Shown here: positions 7,931-17,706 of the stretch, in pieces
How positions within the stretch are numbered: position 1 is the first letter of the stretch
Layout of the letters: each line of letters starts with the position of its first letter
Source: Chryseobacterium flavum
GTDB lineage: Bacteria; Bacteroidota; Bacteroidia; Flavobacteriales; Weeksellaceae
Assembly: GCF_003385595.1 (NCBI RefSeq)
Contig: NZ_QNUE01000002.1
Coordinates: 310,001 to 374,000, forward strand
DNA length: 64,000 bases
Direction: 5' to 3'
Made by a program: the position numbers and the translations under genes
The notes under the pieces: model-generated
Told to the model about the DNA's origin: nothing
The model's input: only the letters and a program-made list of their open reading frames with translations
The model's database searches: none

Positions 7931-10162
7931 TTATTTTACAGGTTTATTTCCCATTACAAACCTTAATTCTCCTCCATTCATAATATCACTGTGGTTAAGT
8001 TCCCAGCTTTTATACTCTTTTCCATTCAGAAATATTTTCTGTACATAGATGTTTTTATCAGATATCTTGTCTGCAATAACTGTAAATACTTTTCCGTTTT
8101 CCAACTGCAGAGATGCCTTAGGAAACTGAGGAGCTCCGATTGCATATACAGGTTTACCCGGAGTCACAGGATAGAAACCTAATGATGAGAAAATATACCA
8201 GGCTGACATCTGTCCGCAATCTTCATTATTGACTATTCCGTCAGGTTTCGCAGCATACATGTTATCACGGATATATTTTACCATTTTCTGTGTTTTGTAA
8301 GGGCTGCCAGCATAATTATACAGATATGGAACATGATGTCCCGGCTCATCTCCGAATCCTAAAGAGCCGATGAATCCTGAAATATCAACATGCTGCTCTC
8401 CCTGCATATTCAAAGCCTCTGAGAAGGTTTTATCCAGTTTATCTTCAAATCCTTTCTTACCTCCGTACAGATTCATCATCTCATCAATCTGGTGAGGAAC
8501 AAAAAGGTCATATGCCCAGATATTTCCTGAAACCCAGTGTGGCTGTAATTTTTTCCAGTCGTTTAATGCGAAATCCGGTAAGAACTTTCCATTTTTCTGC
8601 CTTGGCCAGAAATGATTATTTTCTTTATTGAAGGTATTAAGGAAATTCATTGAACGTTTTTTATACACTTCAGCATCTTCCTTCTTTCCCAACTTTTCAG
8701 CAAGCTGCTGGATACACCAGTCATCATATGCATATTCCAGGGTTGCAGAAACAGAAGCTCCGTTCTCAGAGGGTGTATATCCTAACCTGATATAATCATT
8801 AAGACCTCCACCACCGTCACTGCTGCTCATTTTATCCGTAAGCGAGGCATCTTTCATCGCAGCAAAAGCTTTCTCAGCATCAATGCCCGGAACTCCTTTT
8901 GAAATGGCATCCCAGATTACTGATACGCTGTGATAACCAAGCATGCAGAAATTATCATATCCGCACAGCTCCCAGATAGGCATATGATCTTTGCGGTCTG
9001 TATATCGGCTGATCAGGGAATTTGCAAATTCTCTGGTATGCTTCTGATCCATTATCGTAAGCAGCGGGTGAGTAGCCCTGAATCCATCCCAGTAAGAATA
9101 GGTACTGTAGTTTGTGAACCAGTTGGTATTCATATTTTCTTCTGCTGCAACATAATCTCCATTGGTGTCCATATAAAGATTAGGGGCAATGAAAGTATGA
9201 TATACTCCTGTATAGAAAATTTTTCGCTGGCTATCTGTTCCTCCTTTTACCTGAAATCTGCCAATAAGATCTCTCCATGTTTTTTGTGCTGTTTCTTTTG
9301 CTTTCGCAAAATCTATATTTTTCGCTTCTGTATCAAAATTCAATTGTGCATTTTCAGTACTCACTGGTGACAAAGAAACTTTCACCTCAATGCTTTCCTG
9401 ATCTTCTGTTGAAAATCTCACAAAGGCCTTGGCATCTTTAGCAAGTGCAATCTTTTCATTATTTTTTATTTTTCCTTCAGCATATACACCATAAGATGCA
9501 AAGGGCTTGGAAAACTCCATTACGAAATAGGCAAATCTTTTTCCTCCCCAACCATTGCTATAGCAGTATCCTTTGATTTTGTTATTGCCTTCTATACTGA
9601 CCAATGTATGATAAATATTTCCGAATATTTTATTGGTAGGATCTATAATGATGTTGGATTCATCACTTTTTGGAAAAGTATATTTGTGGAATCCAACCCT
9701 TGGGGAGGCTGTAAGCTCAGCTTTAATTCCATAGCTGTCAAGCAGTACTGAATAATATCCCGGTGAAGCGGTTTCTCTGTCATGACTGAATTTTGAACGA
9801 TACCCTGTCTCAGGATTTTCCTCTGATCCCGGGGTCATTTTTACCTGTCCTATAGTTGGCATCACAAGGATATCTCCCAGGTCTGCCCATCCGGTTCCAC
9901 TAAGATGATTATGACTGAAGCCCATAATGGTTTTACTGCTGTAATGGTATCCGGAACACCAGTCCCAGTCACCACTTTTAGTATTCTGATCCGGGCTTAA
10001 CTGAATCATTCCAAATGGTGTTGTAGCACCCGGAAACGTATGTCCGTGTCCTCCGGTTCCGATGAAAGGGTCCACCCATGACAAAACATCATCTTTATGT
10101 TGTTGTGCATTAGCAGTGGAAAGCAGAGCTGTAAAAAAACAGATAAGTAATTCTTTTTTCAT
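7931..10162 (-). CDS. GH92 exo-alpha-mannosidase (second copy)
   Basis: 743 residues with a Sec signal (MKKELLICFFTALLSTANAQ). The N-terminal domain has GTGGHGHTFPGATTPFGM and GFSHNHLSGTG. The catalytic domain carries GDEPGHHVPYLYNYAG and NNEDCGQMSAWYIFSSLGF, the form I associate with alpha-1,2-specific GH92 enzymes. It is therefore the better candidate for trimming the alpha-1,2 arms of high-mannose glycans. Periplasmic by its signal peptide. The 124-nt gap to the upstream GH130 gene has no clear terminator, so it is probably part of the same transcript. Confidence 0.92.
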   Translation of the reverse strand: MKKELLICFFTALLSTANAQQHKDDVLSWVDPFIGTGGHGHTFPGATTPFGMIQLSPDQNTKSGDWDWCSGYHYSSKTIMGFSHNHLSGTGWADLGDILVMPTIGQVKMTPGSEENPETGYRSKFSHDRETASPGYYSVLLDSYGIKAELTASPRVGFHKYTFPKSDESNIIIDPTNKIFGNIYHTLVSIEGNNKIKGYCYSNGWGGKRFAYFVMEFSKPFASYGVYAEGKIKNNEKIALAKDAKAFVRFSTEDQESIEVKVSLSPVSTENAQLNFDTEAKNIDFAKAKETAQKTWRDLIGRFQVKGGTDSQRKIFYTGVYHTFIAPNLYMDTNGDYVAAEENMNTNWFTNYSTYSYWDGFRATHPLLTIMDQKHTREFANSLISRYTDRKDHMPIWELCGYDNFCMLGYHSVSVIWDAISKGVPGIDAEKAFAAMKDASLTDKMSSSDGGGGLNDYIRLGYTPSENGASVSATLEYAYDDWCIQQLAEKLGKKEDAEVYKKRSMNFLNTFNKENNHFWPRQKNGKFLPDFALNDWKKLQPHWVSGNIWAYDLFVPHQIDEMMNLYGGKKGFEDKLDKTFSEALNMQGEQHVDISGFIGSLGFGDEPGHHVPYLYNYAGSPYKTQKMVKYIRDNMYAAKPDGIVNNEDCGQMSAWYIFSSLGFYPVTPGKPVYAIGAPQFPKASLQLENGKVFTVIADKISDKNIYVQKIFLNGKEYKSWELNHSDIMNGGELRFVMGNKPVK

Positions 10163-10286
10163 GATAAGAGAGATATCGAACTTTTTTAATTTAAAAGTTG
10201 GTTTAAAAATATGAAAACCTGAACAAAGATCCCAAAAAGCAGAGAAATTAAGCGGGTTTACATATTTTCTTAAAACCTTATATTAC

Positions 10287-11258
10287 TCAGATTGAATTCT
10301 TTTTCATAAAATCAATAATTTCTGAAATGTATCCAAAGGCAATTGCCACTACAGTGTCAGCTGCACCGTAATATACCGTAACCTTATCCCCTTCTGTCAG
10401 TGCTGCACAAGGAAACACTACATTGGGAACATCTCCCGTAAGCTCATACAATTCTGCGGGAGCCAGTAAATAAGGCTTTGTTCTGTACAATACTTTCGCA
10501 GGATTTTCAAGATCAAGAAGGGCTGCCCCCATTGAGTATCTGAACCCTCTGCATGTATTGATAACACCATGGTAAAAAAGAAGCCAGCCTTCTTCTGTTT
10601 TTATGGGAACAGGTCCCCCTCCTATTTTTGTACACTGCCAGGCACTATCCTCAAAAGGTGTTACTTTCATCACACAACGATGCTCTCCCCAATATTTCAT
10701 ATCAGGACTATAGCTGATATAAATATCTCCAAAAGGAGTATGTCCGTTGTCACTGGGACGGCTCAGCATGGCATATTTTCCATTAATTTTTTCAGGGAAT
10801 AAAACTCCGTTTCTGTTGAATGGAAGAAAAGCATTTTCACACTGAAAAAATTCTTTAAAGTTAAAAGTATATCCGATTCCGATGGTAGGTCCATTATATC
10901 CGTTACACCAGGTAATCCAGTAACGATCTTCTATGAAAGTAACACGGGGATCATATTTGTAATCGGACTCGATCATATCTGTATTTCCTGCCTGCATTTC
11001 AATAGGATCATGATTAATCTCCCAATTGATTCCATCTTTACTGAAGCCAGCAAAAATATTCATCTGCACGGCTTTGTTATCACAACGGAAAACACCGGCA
11101 AATCCATCTTCAAAAGGAATTACCGCACTGTTAAATATACTGTTGGATGTTGGTATTGCATATCTGTTAATGATCGGGTTTTCGGAAAACCTCCACATAA
11201 TATCACTACAACCTTCCGGGCGATCCTGCCAAGGGATCATTACTGATTGAGCTGTCAT
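10287..11258 (-). CDS. GH130 beta-1,4-mannoside phosphorylase
   Basis: 323 residues forming a five-bladed propeller fold, without a signal peptide, so cytoplasmic. The segment [20 protein letters not shown] contains the conserved Asp used as general acid, and [19 protein letters not shown] is the second family block. GH130 enzymes phosphorolyse Man-beta-1,4-GlcNAc or mannooligosaccharides to mannose-1-phosphate. In a locus with EndoH-type, GH92 and GH125 enzymes, the natural substrate is the Man-beta-1,4-GlcNAc disaccharide left after all alpha-mannose is removed. A gene pairing of this kind with an MFS transporter is known in gut Bacteroides N-glycan loci. Confidence 0.88.
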   Translation of the reverse strand: MTAQSVMIPWQDRPEGCSDIMWRFSENPIINRYAIPTSNSIFNSAVIPFEDGFAGVFRCDNKAVQMNIFAGFSKDGINWEINHDPIEMQAGNTDMIESDYKYDPRVTFIEDRYWITWCNGYNGPTIGIGYTFNFKEFFQCENAFLPFNRNGVLFPEKINGKYAMLSRPSDNGHTPFGDIYISYSPDMKYWGEHRCVMKVTPFEDSAWQCTKIGGGPVPIKTEEGWLLFYHGVINTCRGFRYSMGAALLDLENPAKVLYRTKPYLLAPAELYELTGDVPNVVFPCAALTEGDKVTVYYGAADTVVAIAFGYISEIIDFMKKNSI

Positions 11259-11290
11259 AAAGTATTTTTTACTTTTTATTTAAAATTGTT

Positions 11291-12595
11291 TTATAAATTG
11301 ATTTCTTGTTCTTTTTGATTTTCTGGATAGGGGAACGGAACAAATAAGGTCACCAAAAATGCAGGAATGGTTGCAACCAGCACCCAGATAAAGAACATTT
11401 TATATCCGATCCAGTCACTGATCATCCCACTGAACATTCCGGGAATCATTACCCCAAGATTCATAATCCCTGTTGCAAATGCGTAATGGGCTGTTTTATG
11501 TTTTCCCGGCGCAATCTGCTGCATCATGTACAGCATAAGCCCTACAAAGCCAAATCCGTAACCAAAATATTCCACTACAACTGCAATTCCTACCGGTAAC
11601 AGATCATCCGGCTGATAATAAGCCAGTAATGCATACACCACAAATGGAATATTAAATGCACAACACAGCCATATTAAAGAACGCTTAAGTCCGCGGGCCG
11701 ATATAAAATAACCCGCAAGTACAGATCCCAGAATAAAAGCTGCAGAACCATATGTACCATAAATAAGCCCAATATCTGATGTAGACAGCCCCAGTCCTCC
11801 TGAAGTTCTGGGAGCCTTAAAAAACAACGGTGCAATTTTTATAGCAAATCCTTCAGCAAAACGGTATAGAATGATGAATAATACAGACCATACAATATTA
11901 CGCTTGGTAAAAAATGAGGTTATTACTTCCAATAATTCCTTTCGGACATTTCCGGCAGTTTTCAGTTCTTTCTGATGTTCCTCTTTGCTTTCTTTGGGAA
12001 GGATAACATAATGATAAATGGCTAATGCAAAGAATAATAAGGTATAAATTGCCATAATGATCATCCACGCATGGGTCACTCCTTTCGTCTTTTCCAGGAC
12101 TCCTGCAAAATAAACCAATGCTCCGCTACTGATAATTTTCGCCAGGTTATAAAAAGCGCCCTGCCATCCGATATACCGGGCCTGTTCTTTATTGGTCAGA
12201 AAACTGATATAGGTTCCATCTGCTACCACATCATGAGTTGCGCCACAAAAAGCGACCACTGCAAAAAGGGCAATACTGTACTTAAAGAAATCATGCAAAG
12301 GCAGGCTTAATGCTATCAGGGCAAACAGAACTCCTATAGCAAACTGGGTAAAAACCACAAAGAACTTCTTTGTTTTATAGATCTCCAGAAAAGGACTCCA
12401 AAGAGGCTTCAATGTCCAGGAGAACATAATCAGGGCAGTCCAGAATGTGATCTGTGAATCCGAAACACCCATATCCTTGTACATAAGCCCGGACACTGCA
12501 TTAATGGTTACAAAGGGTACTCCCATTGCAAAATATAATGTTGATATCCAGAAGATCGGTTGGATCCGGCGGGTTTCGGAGTTATTTTTTCCCAT
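11291..12595 (-). CDS. MFS transporter, predicted mannosyl-saccharide importer
   Basis: 434 residues with about 12 hydrophobic segments and a hydrophilic central loop (KESKEEHQKELKTAGNVRKE) between the two halves, as in the major facilitator superfamily. The N-terminal half includes GATHDVVADGTY, a signature seen in AmpG/SLC33-like permeases. It sits 32 nt upstream of the GH130 gene, so inner-membrane import of Man-GlcNAc or a related short saccharide for phosphorolysis is the likely job. The substrate is inferred only from the neighbourhood. Confidence 0.85.
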   Translation of the reverse strand: MGKNNSETRRIQPIFWISTLYFAMGVPFVTINAVSGLMYKDMGVSDSQITFWTALIMFSWTLKPLWSPFLEIYKTKKFFVVFTQFAIGVLFALIALSLPLHDFFKYSIALFAVVAFCGATHDVVADGTYISFLTNKEQARYIGWQGAFYNLAKIISSGALVYFAGVLEKTKGVTHAWMIIMAIYTLLFFALAIYHYVILPKESKEEHQKELKTAGNVRKELLEVITSFFTKRNIVWSVLFIILYRFAEGFAIKIAPLFFKAPRTSGGLGLSTSDIGLIYGTYGSAAFILGSVLAGYFISARGLKRSLIWLCCAFNIPFVVYALLAYYQPDDLLPVGIAVVVEYFGYGFGFVGLMLYMMQQIAPGKHKTAHYAFATGIMNLGVMIPGMFSGMISDWIGYKMFFIWVLVATIPAFLVTLFVPFPYPENQKEQEINL

Positions 12596-12751
12596 GTTTA
12601 TAAAATTCTAAAGAAAAGAGGACACCTCAAAGTTCATTCCGACTAAAACGAAACTATTGAAGAATTAATTGAGGAGATTCTCCTCTCCTTACGAAATGAA
12701 TACTCAAATAAAATCTGAATTCTGAGATGCCTCTGTATTTTGGATGTCTTA

Positions 12752-14377
12752 TTATAATTTTTTATCCCACCAAAGCTTTGTTCCTCCTGTATCCGGACCA
12801 TTAAGCATTTGTGAAGCCTGCTGATAATTATAAAGTGATGTTTTGGTATCTGTGGTGAAAGGAATTCTTCTGATCATTCCATCAGTACTGATTAATCCGC
12901 CGCTATCATTTTGTCTTATCTTGAACAGAATAGGATATCCTGTTCTTCTCTGCTCAGCCCATGCTTCAGGGCCGTTCGGATAAAGTGACAACCACTTTTG
13001 AGTAATAATCCTTTCCAGTTTTCTTTCCATAGAGTCTGCATTATTCCAAGCAATAGTAATCGTACTCAACTGAGCATCTCCTGCATTTATATTGTTGGCT
13101 GCATTTTTAGGATCAATATAAGGAGCTTCGGTAGAAGTTGTATCGGCAAGATAAGTATCGACATTTGCGCTTTTCCCCCACTCTCCAAAAGATTGTTTTA
13201 TTCCATTTTCATAATTTGTGCGGATATCTCCGGCACCAGCGTATCCTCTTAATGCTGCTTCAGCTTTAAGAAACCAGCTCTCTGCAGCAGTAAATAATTT
13301 AAGTTTACCATTTGTTCCGGAGAAATAATCACCATTTGCAGATTTTGCCTGCGGTTGGGAAAACCCTCCATAAGTTGTTTTCCCGTTAAGCAGATTAATC
13401 CCCTGGCGAACTCCAATATATTTCCCCTGAACCTGACTGTCTGTTGCAGGAATTGCATATGCAGGAAGCCTTGGATCATTATATCCATTCATATAAGCCA
13501 TTAAAGGCGCTCCTATTAAACAATCCCCCCATGAGTATATGATAAAGCTTAATTCAGACTGCCCCACACTGATCAACGCATTATCTGCATTATCAGTAAT
13601 TAATCCAGCAGATGATGCCAGAGCTTCTTCAGCATATTGTTTTGATTTTCCAGGATCGGCATAGCTCATTCTCATCGCCAATCTCAACTTAAGGGAATTT
13701 GCAAATTTTGCCCATTGTCCAATATTTCCGCCAAATACCAAATCTGCTTTTTTCAATGCTGCTTTATCTCCTTCATTTTCTGTAGCAGGCATATTCTGCA
13801 CCTTCTGTAAATCAGTAATAGCAGCACTAAGATCATTAATAAAATATTGATACGCATTTTGCTGGGAATCAAAATCAGTTACACCGTTTGCGTTAGGAAT
13901 TTCGTATTTACTGTATACTACAGGACCGTGATTATCTGATACTCTTGCTGCAGTAATTACTTTTAATATTTTTTTAACCGCAAACGTAGCCGTAAAGTCT
14001 ATATCGGGATAGATATTTTTAGCGGCATCATCAATGATGATAGAATAATTGAAAATATCCTGCTGCCTTGCAATGATCCTGTTATTCCAACCGTCCATCA
14101 TGAAATACGTCATATTATTTTTTCCCCCATTAAAAGGAGTTGCCGTACTGAACATACCGCTGAACATATCTGCACTCAGATTTGGGTATAACTGATAGTC
14201 TGCCTGCAGTCCTCTTTGCATAGATTTCATTGGGTTTACTACTGCATTATAATCTGCATAAAAATTCTCAGGACCTCCTAGTTTCTCCTGGTTAATTTCA
14301 TCAAGATCGCTGCATCCCGAAGCAGAAAATAAGATTACTGCCCCCAATACCAATGTTTTAATATTTTTGATTTTCAT
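12752..14377 (-). CDS. SusD/RagB-like glycan-binding lipoprotein
   Basis: 541 residues. The lipoprotein signal has its lipobox at FSASGC (Cys22) followed by SDLDE, typical of surface-exposed SusD proteins. Internal blocks AKFANSLKLRLAMRM and GDYFSGTNGKLKLFTAAESWFL match the SusD-like_2 group. The C-terminal part EAWAEQRRTGYPILF and RRIPF is shared by the family. It caps the SusC pore and binds the oligosaccharide at the cell surface. Only 10 nt separate it from the upstream susC gene, so the two are cotranscribed. A 156-nt gap follows before the MFS gene. Confidence 0.93.
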   Translation of the reverse strand: MKIKNIKTLVLGAVILFSASGCSDLDEINQEKLGGPENFYADYNAVVNPMKSMQRGLQADYQLYPNLSADMFSGMFSTATPFNGGKNNMTYFMMDGWNNRIIARQQDIFNYSIIIDDAAKNIYPDIDFTATFAVKKILKVITAARVSDNHGPVVYSKYEIPNANGVTDFDSQQNAYQYFINDLSAAITDLQKVQNMPATENEGDKAALKKADLVFGGNIGQWAKFANSLKLRLAMRMSYADPGKSKQYAEEALASSAGLITDNADNALISVGQSELSFIIYSWGDCLIGAPLMAYMNGYNDPRLPAYAIPATDSQVQGKYIGVRQGINLLNGKTTYGGFSQPQAKSANGDYFSGTNGKLKLFTAAESWFLKAEAALRGYAGAGDIRTNYENGIKQSFGEWGKSANVDTYLADTTSTEAPYIDPKNAANNINAGDAQLSTITIAWNNADSMERKLERIITQKWLSLYPNGPEAWAEQRRTGYPILFKIRQNDSGGLISTDGMIRRIPFTTDTKTSLYNYQQASQMLNGPDTGGTKLWWDKKL

Positions 14378-14387
14378 TTTCGTTGAA

Positions 14388-17351
14388 TTAAAAATTAGCC
14401 TTTAATGATAGTCCGATAGATCTGGTAACCGGAAGTCCGAATGAATCCACTCCTACTCCTCCGGGAGTATTTCCAGATACTTGTTCAGGGTCAAACGGTG
14501 CTTTTTTATAGAAGAAAAACAGATTAGTTCCCACCAGACTTAAAGTCGCATTTCTCATATATTTTGCATTGATATCAAAAGTATATGAAACAGATGCCTG
14601 GCGCAGACGAACTGTTGTTGCACTGTACATATATGCTTCATCAATTCCTGTTCCGATACCTCCTGCACCTCCTGTTCTTTTATAATATGCTTTTGCATCT
14701 GTCACTCCATTATACGCCTGTCCTGCCAGAGGTGTTCCCGGAGCGTATACCGCATTTGGAATAGATACCCCGCCAGCATCTCTTGCATCAGCAGTAGCCT
14801 GGCTTACCCCATACAAATCATTTGCCTTCTCAGTAAGAGACAGTACCTGACCACCAAATTTACCATCAATAAGGAAAGAGAATCCCAGTTTTCCGATATT
14901 AAAAGAGTTGCTAAAGCCCAATATAAATTTAGGATTTGGATTTCCCAGATATCCGGGAGTCCCCGTTGTTGCCAATGGAACCCCATTTTCATCAACTAAT
15001 ATTCTTCCCTGATCATCTCTTTGGAATTTAATTCCGTAAAGATCTCCAAAAGACCCTCCCAGTCTTAACTTTGTGAATTCACCACCTCCGGTTAGAGAAA
15101 ACAGCTGATCCTGAGGAATACTTAAACTTGATGGGAATAATTCAACAATCTTGTTTTTGTTCGCAGAAGCATTCAAGGTAGCCGTCCATCCGAATTTTTC
15201 ACCATCAAAAATTTTGTAGGACAAAGAAGATTCAAACCCTGTATTCTGTATTTTCCCTGCATTGATATAATATGATCCTGAAGGAAGTCCCCCTAAGTTT
15301 GAAGAGATTGTTGTTTCCAGCAATTGGTTAGTCGCATTGGAATTATAATATGTAATATCAAAATTCAGCCTGTTACCCAGCATCCTTAACTCGGTTCCTG
15401 CTTCAAATGTTTTATTAAGTTCAGGTTTTGGAAATAACTCTTTATAGCGGGGGTCGGTAACAAATGAACTCTTAGGATACACGATAGTTCCGGCATCTAC
15501 TCCATATGAATATGCTTTATAATATTCATTCATTGCATTGGATAAGTTTGCCGGCAAGCCAAGTCCGACAGTAGCATAAGAAGCTCTTACTTTCCAGAAA
15601 TTAAAGACTTCCGGAAGCTTAAAGACTGAAGTCAATATAGCGTTTGCTCCTATAGACTCATAATCAAAACCACTTCTTCCTGTTAAAGATAAAGTAGAAT
15701 CCCAATCGTTTCTAAAAGTCATATCTATATAGAACATATTCTTATACCCAACAGAAGCACTTGCAAAGACTGATCGCACTTGTTTCTTTAAATTCCAATA
15801 GATATTGTGATATCCGTCTCCCGGACTTCTTTCAACATTCCATTGAAGGTTGTTCAGTGTAAATAAATTCGGATTTGCCAGATATGCATTATCCACCTGT
15901 GCTACTTTATTGTTCGTGGAGTTTACACTTCCCCCTACTGTAAAGTCCAAAGAAATTGACTCGCTTAACTTAGGACTCCCAATAAGTAGAACATCACCAT
16001 AAGTAGAAGAATTTTCATATACGTTCTTAAGAATTCTTCCATTTTCACCTCCTGCTAATAAGCTTGGTGCTGAAAACGCAGAAATATCACGCTGACTATC
16101 TGAACTGTTCCAGCTGTAGTTTCCCCTTACCCTGGCCGTTAACCATGGATTAATTTCATAAGATAATGTAACTGCACTATATGCATTTTTATTTTTGACA
16201 GTAACCACATTCCTGTTTAAAATCCAATATGGATTCTGAGTTTCCGGATTTCCTTTGAAGGTACCGTCCGGTTTTATTTCCCACCAATTCTGGGCTGGTA
16301 ATAATCTGCTTTTATTTAGGTATGAATAATTATCCGGTCCATATTGATCAAAATCCACACCTCTCGGTAACCAGTACAAACTTGTTAATGGAGAGAAAGA
16401 AGCTCCCGGAGTTTGTCTGTTTTTACTATCCTGTAAAGAACCGATAAAGTTTGCATCAAGAGTTAGTTTATCATCCAGAAACTTACTTGAGTTCCTGAAA
16501 GAAATATTGTACTGATCAAAATAAGACATTGGAATAACTCCTTTGTTGGTTGTATTTCCAATAGAAAAATAGTTTGTTGACTTTTCATTTCCAGACTGGA
16601 AAGAAAGGCTGTTTACCCAGGTTGTACCTGTTTGCAGAAAATCTTTAAGGTAATCCCTGGACGCACCTTTTGCTCCCCAGCTCTCAATATTATCACCAGG
16701 AGCCTGCTTAGGTACGGACGGGTCATACGATAAATAGCTGTGCTGTAACTTAGGCAAACTGTATGCACGCTCAACTGTTAAGCTTGTGCTATAAGTGATA
16801 GAACTTTTACCTAATTTCCCTTTCCTTGTCGTGATCAATATAGCTCCGTTACCTCCTGCAGAACCATACAGAGCTGATGCAGACGCACCTTTTAAAAAGT
16901 TAATGCTTTCAATGTCATCCGGATTGATTGAGCTCAGTACATCGCCGGGATCAGGCATATTGGCATATTGACTGATATCCGTAGATTTACCTGTTCCATT
17001 AATAATGGGTATACCATCTATTACATATAGTGGCTGGCTATTGGATACAGATTTATTCCCCCTCATAATTACCCTTACGGAACTTCCTACACCATTCGTT
17101 CTATTAATTTGTACGTTGGAAACCTTCCCGTTAATAGAATTTAAAAGATTGGGAGTTTTAACCTCAGTAAGTTCGTCTCCTCCGATCTGCTGGCTGGAAT
17201 ACGTCAGGGAACGGGCTTGTCTTTTTATCCCCAAAGAAGTGACAACAACCTCCTGAATATCGGTTGTCTTAGTGGTGTCGGCCGCTTTTCTCTCCTGAGC
17301 ATTGGAATAGAAGGAAAGAACTAATAGAACCGGTATAACTGCTTTTCTCAT
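14388..17351 (-). CDS. SusC/RagA TonB-dependent outer-membrane transporter
   Basis: 987 residues from the Met at 17351 (MRKAVIPVLLVLSFYSNAQ signal); a Met 13 codons further out does not begin a signal peptide and is less likely. The TonB-box region is DIQEVVVTSLGIKRQARSL, and the plug includes GVGSSVRVIMRGNKS and PLYVIDGIPI. A 22-strand barrel follows, ending in LKANF. The usual N-terminal carboxypeptidase-regulatory-like domain of SusC proteins is missing, since the TonB box lies only about 25 residues after the signal. It imports the glycan released by the endoglycosidase, paired with the adjacent SusD. It is the first gene of the locus. Confidence 0.94.
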   Translation of the reverse strand: MRKAVIPVLLVLSFYSNAQERKAADTTKTTDIQEVVVTSLGIKRQARSLTYSSQQIGGDELTEVKTPNLLNSINGKVSNVQINRTNGVGSSVRVIMRGNKSVSNSQPLYVIDGIPIINGTGKSTDISQYANMPDPGDVLSSINPDDIESINFLKGASASALYGSAGGNGAILITTRKGKLGKSSITYSTSLTVERAYSLPKLQHSYLSYDPSVPKQAPGDNIESWGAKGASRDYLKDFLQTGTTWVNSLSFQSGNEKSTNYFSIGNTTNKGVIPMSYFDQYNISFRNSSKFLDDKLTLDANFIGSLQDSKNRQTPGASFSPLTSLYWLPRGVDFDQYGPDNYSYLNKSRLLPAQNWWEIKPDGTFKGNPETQNPYWILNRNVVTVKNKNAYSAVTLSYEINPWLTARVRGNYSWNSSDSQRDISAFSAPSLLAGGENGRILKNVYENSSTYGDVLLIGSPKLSESISLDFTVGGSVNSTNNKVAQVDNAYLANPNLFTLNNLQWNVERSPGDGYHNIYWNLKKQVRSVFASASVGYKNMFYIDMTFRNDWDSTLSLTGRSGFDYESIGANAILTSVFKLPEVFNFWKVRASYATVGLGLPANLSNAMNEYYKAYSYGVDAGTIVYPKSSFVTDPRYKELFPKPELNKTFEAGTELRMLGNRLNFDITYYNSNATNQLLETTISSNLGGLPSGSYYINAGKIQNTGFESSLSYKIFDGEKFGWTATLNASANKNKIVELFPSSLSIPQDQLFSLTGGGEFTKLRLGGSFGDLYGIKFQRDDQGRILVDENGVPLATTGTPGYLGNPNPKFILGFSNSFNIGKLGFSFLIDGKFGGQVLSLTEKANDLYGVSQATADARDAGGVSIPNAVYAPGTPLAGQAYNGVTDAKAYYKRTGGAGGIGTGIDEAYMYSATTVRLRQASVSYTFDINAKYMRNATLSLVGTNLFFFYKKAPFDPEQVSGNTPGGVGVDSFGLPVTRSIGLSLKANF

Positions 17352-17568
17352 AAGGCTTAGATTAGTTAGATTTATTTGAAAATCAATCACATCACTTTAA
17401 ATAATCCCTTAGTGTTTAATACAAATTTTCTTTCTTTTAAAGCAATAATAAGTTCTTTATGTATTAAATGATTTAAAGTTTTGTTAAGATTTAATTCATA
17501 TTGACAAATCTAAATTTTGTTGACAGTCCGATATAATACTATTTTATCATAAAACGATATTATTTTTT

Positions 17569-17602
17569 CAGCATTTTTATTTAAAAACAAATAAAATGCT
17601 GA
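17569..17602. repeat. Imperfect hairpin upstream of susC
   Basis: CAGCATTTTTATTT is mirrored by AAATAAAATGCTG across a 5-6 nt loop, with one bulged T. It lies about 220 nt upstream of the susC start, between it and the AraC gene. It could be part of a long 5' leader or a small antisense RNA; the sequence does not decide. Confidence 0.45.
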
Positions 17603-17674
17603 TTTACAATGTAATATATAACGTTATTTTCAAATATTAAAAAGAGGATTTATTTTACAGTTATCTCTTAAAAA

Positions 17675-17694
17675 AATCCGGACAAATCCGGATT
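17675..17694 (-). terminator. Terminator of the AraC gene
   Basis: AATCCGGA and TCCGGATT pair around a 4-nt loop. On the minus strand the hairpin is followed by a T-run, 13 nt after the AraC stop codon. Confidence 0.8.
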
Positions 17695-17706
17695 CTTATT
17701 TTTAAA

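Larger units (their letters stand above)
17352..17706. promoter_or_regulatory. Intergenic leader upstream of susC
   Basis: 355 bases without a gene. It must hold the promoter of the glycan locus, but I find no clean TAnnTTTG on the minus strand. The closest is AAAATTTG near 17425-17432, without the leading TA. The segment also contains an AT-rich hairpin at 17569-17602 and, at 17675-17694, the terminator of the AraC gene. No other reading frame here looks real. Confidence 0.4.

Noticed and set aside
8930-9370. 146-residue plus-strand frame inside a GH92 gene
   Set aside because: Antisense shadow of a well-supported gene; composition is not protein-like.
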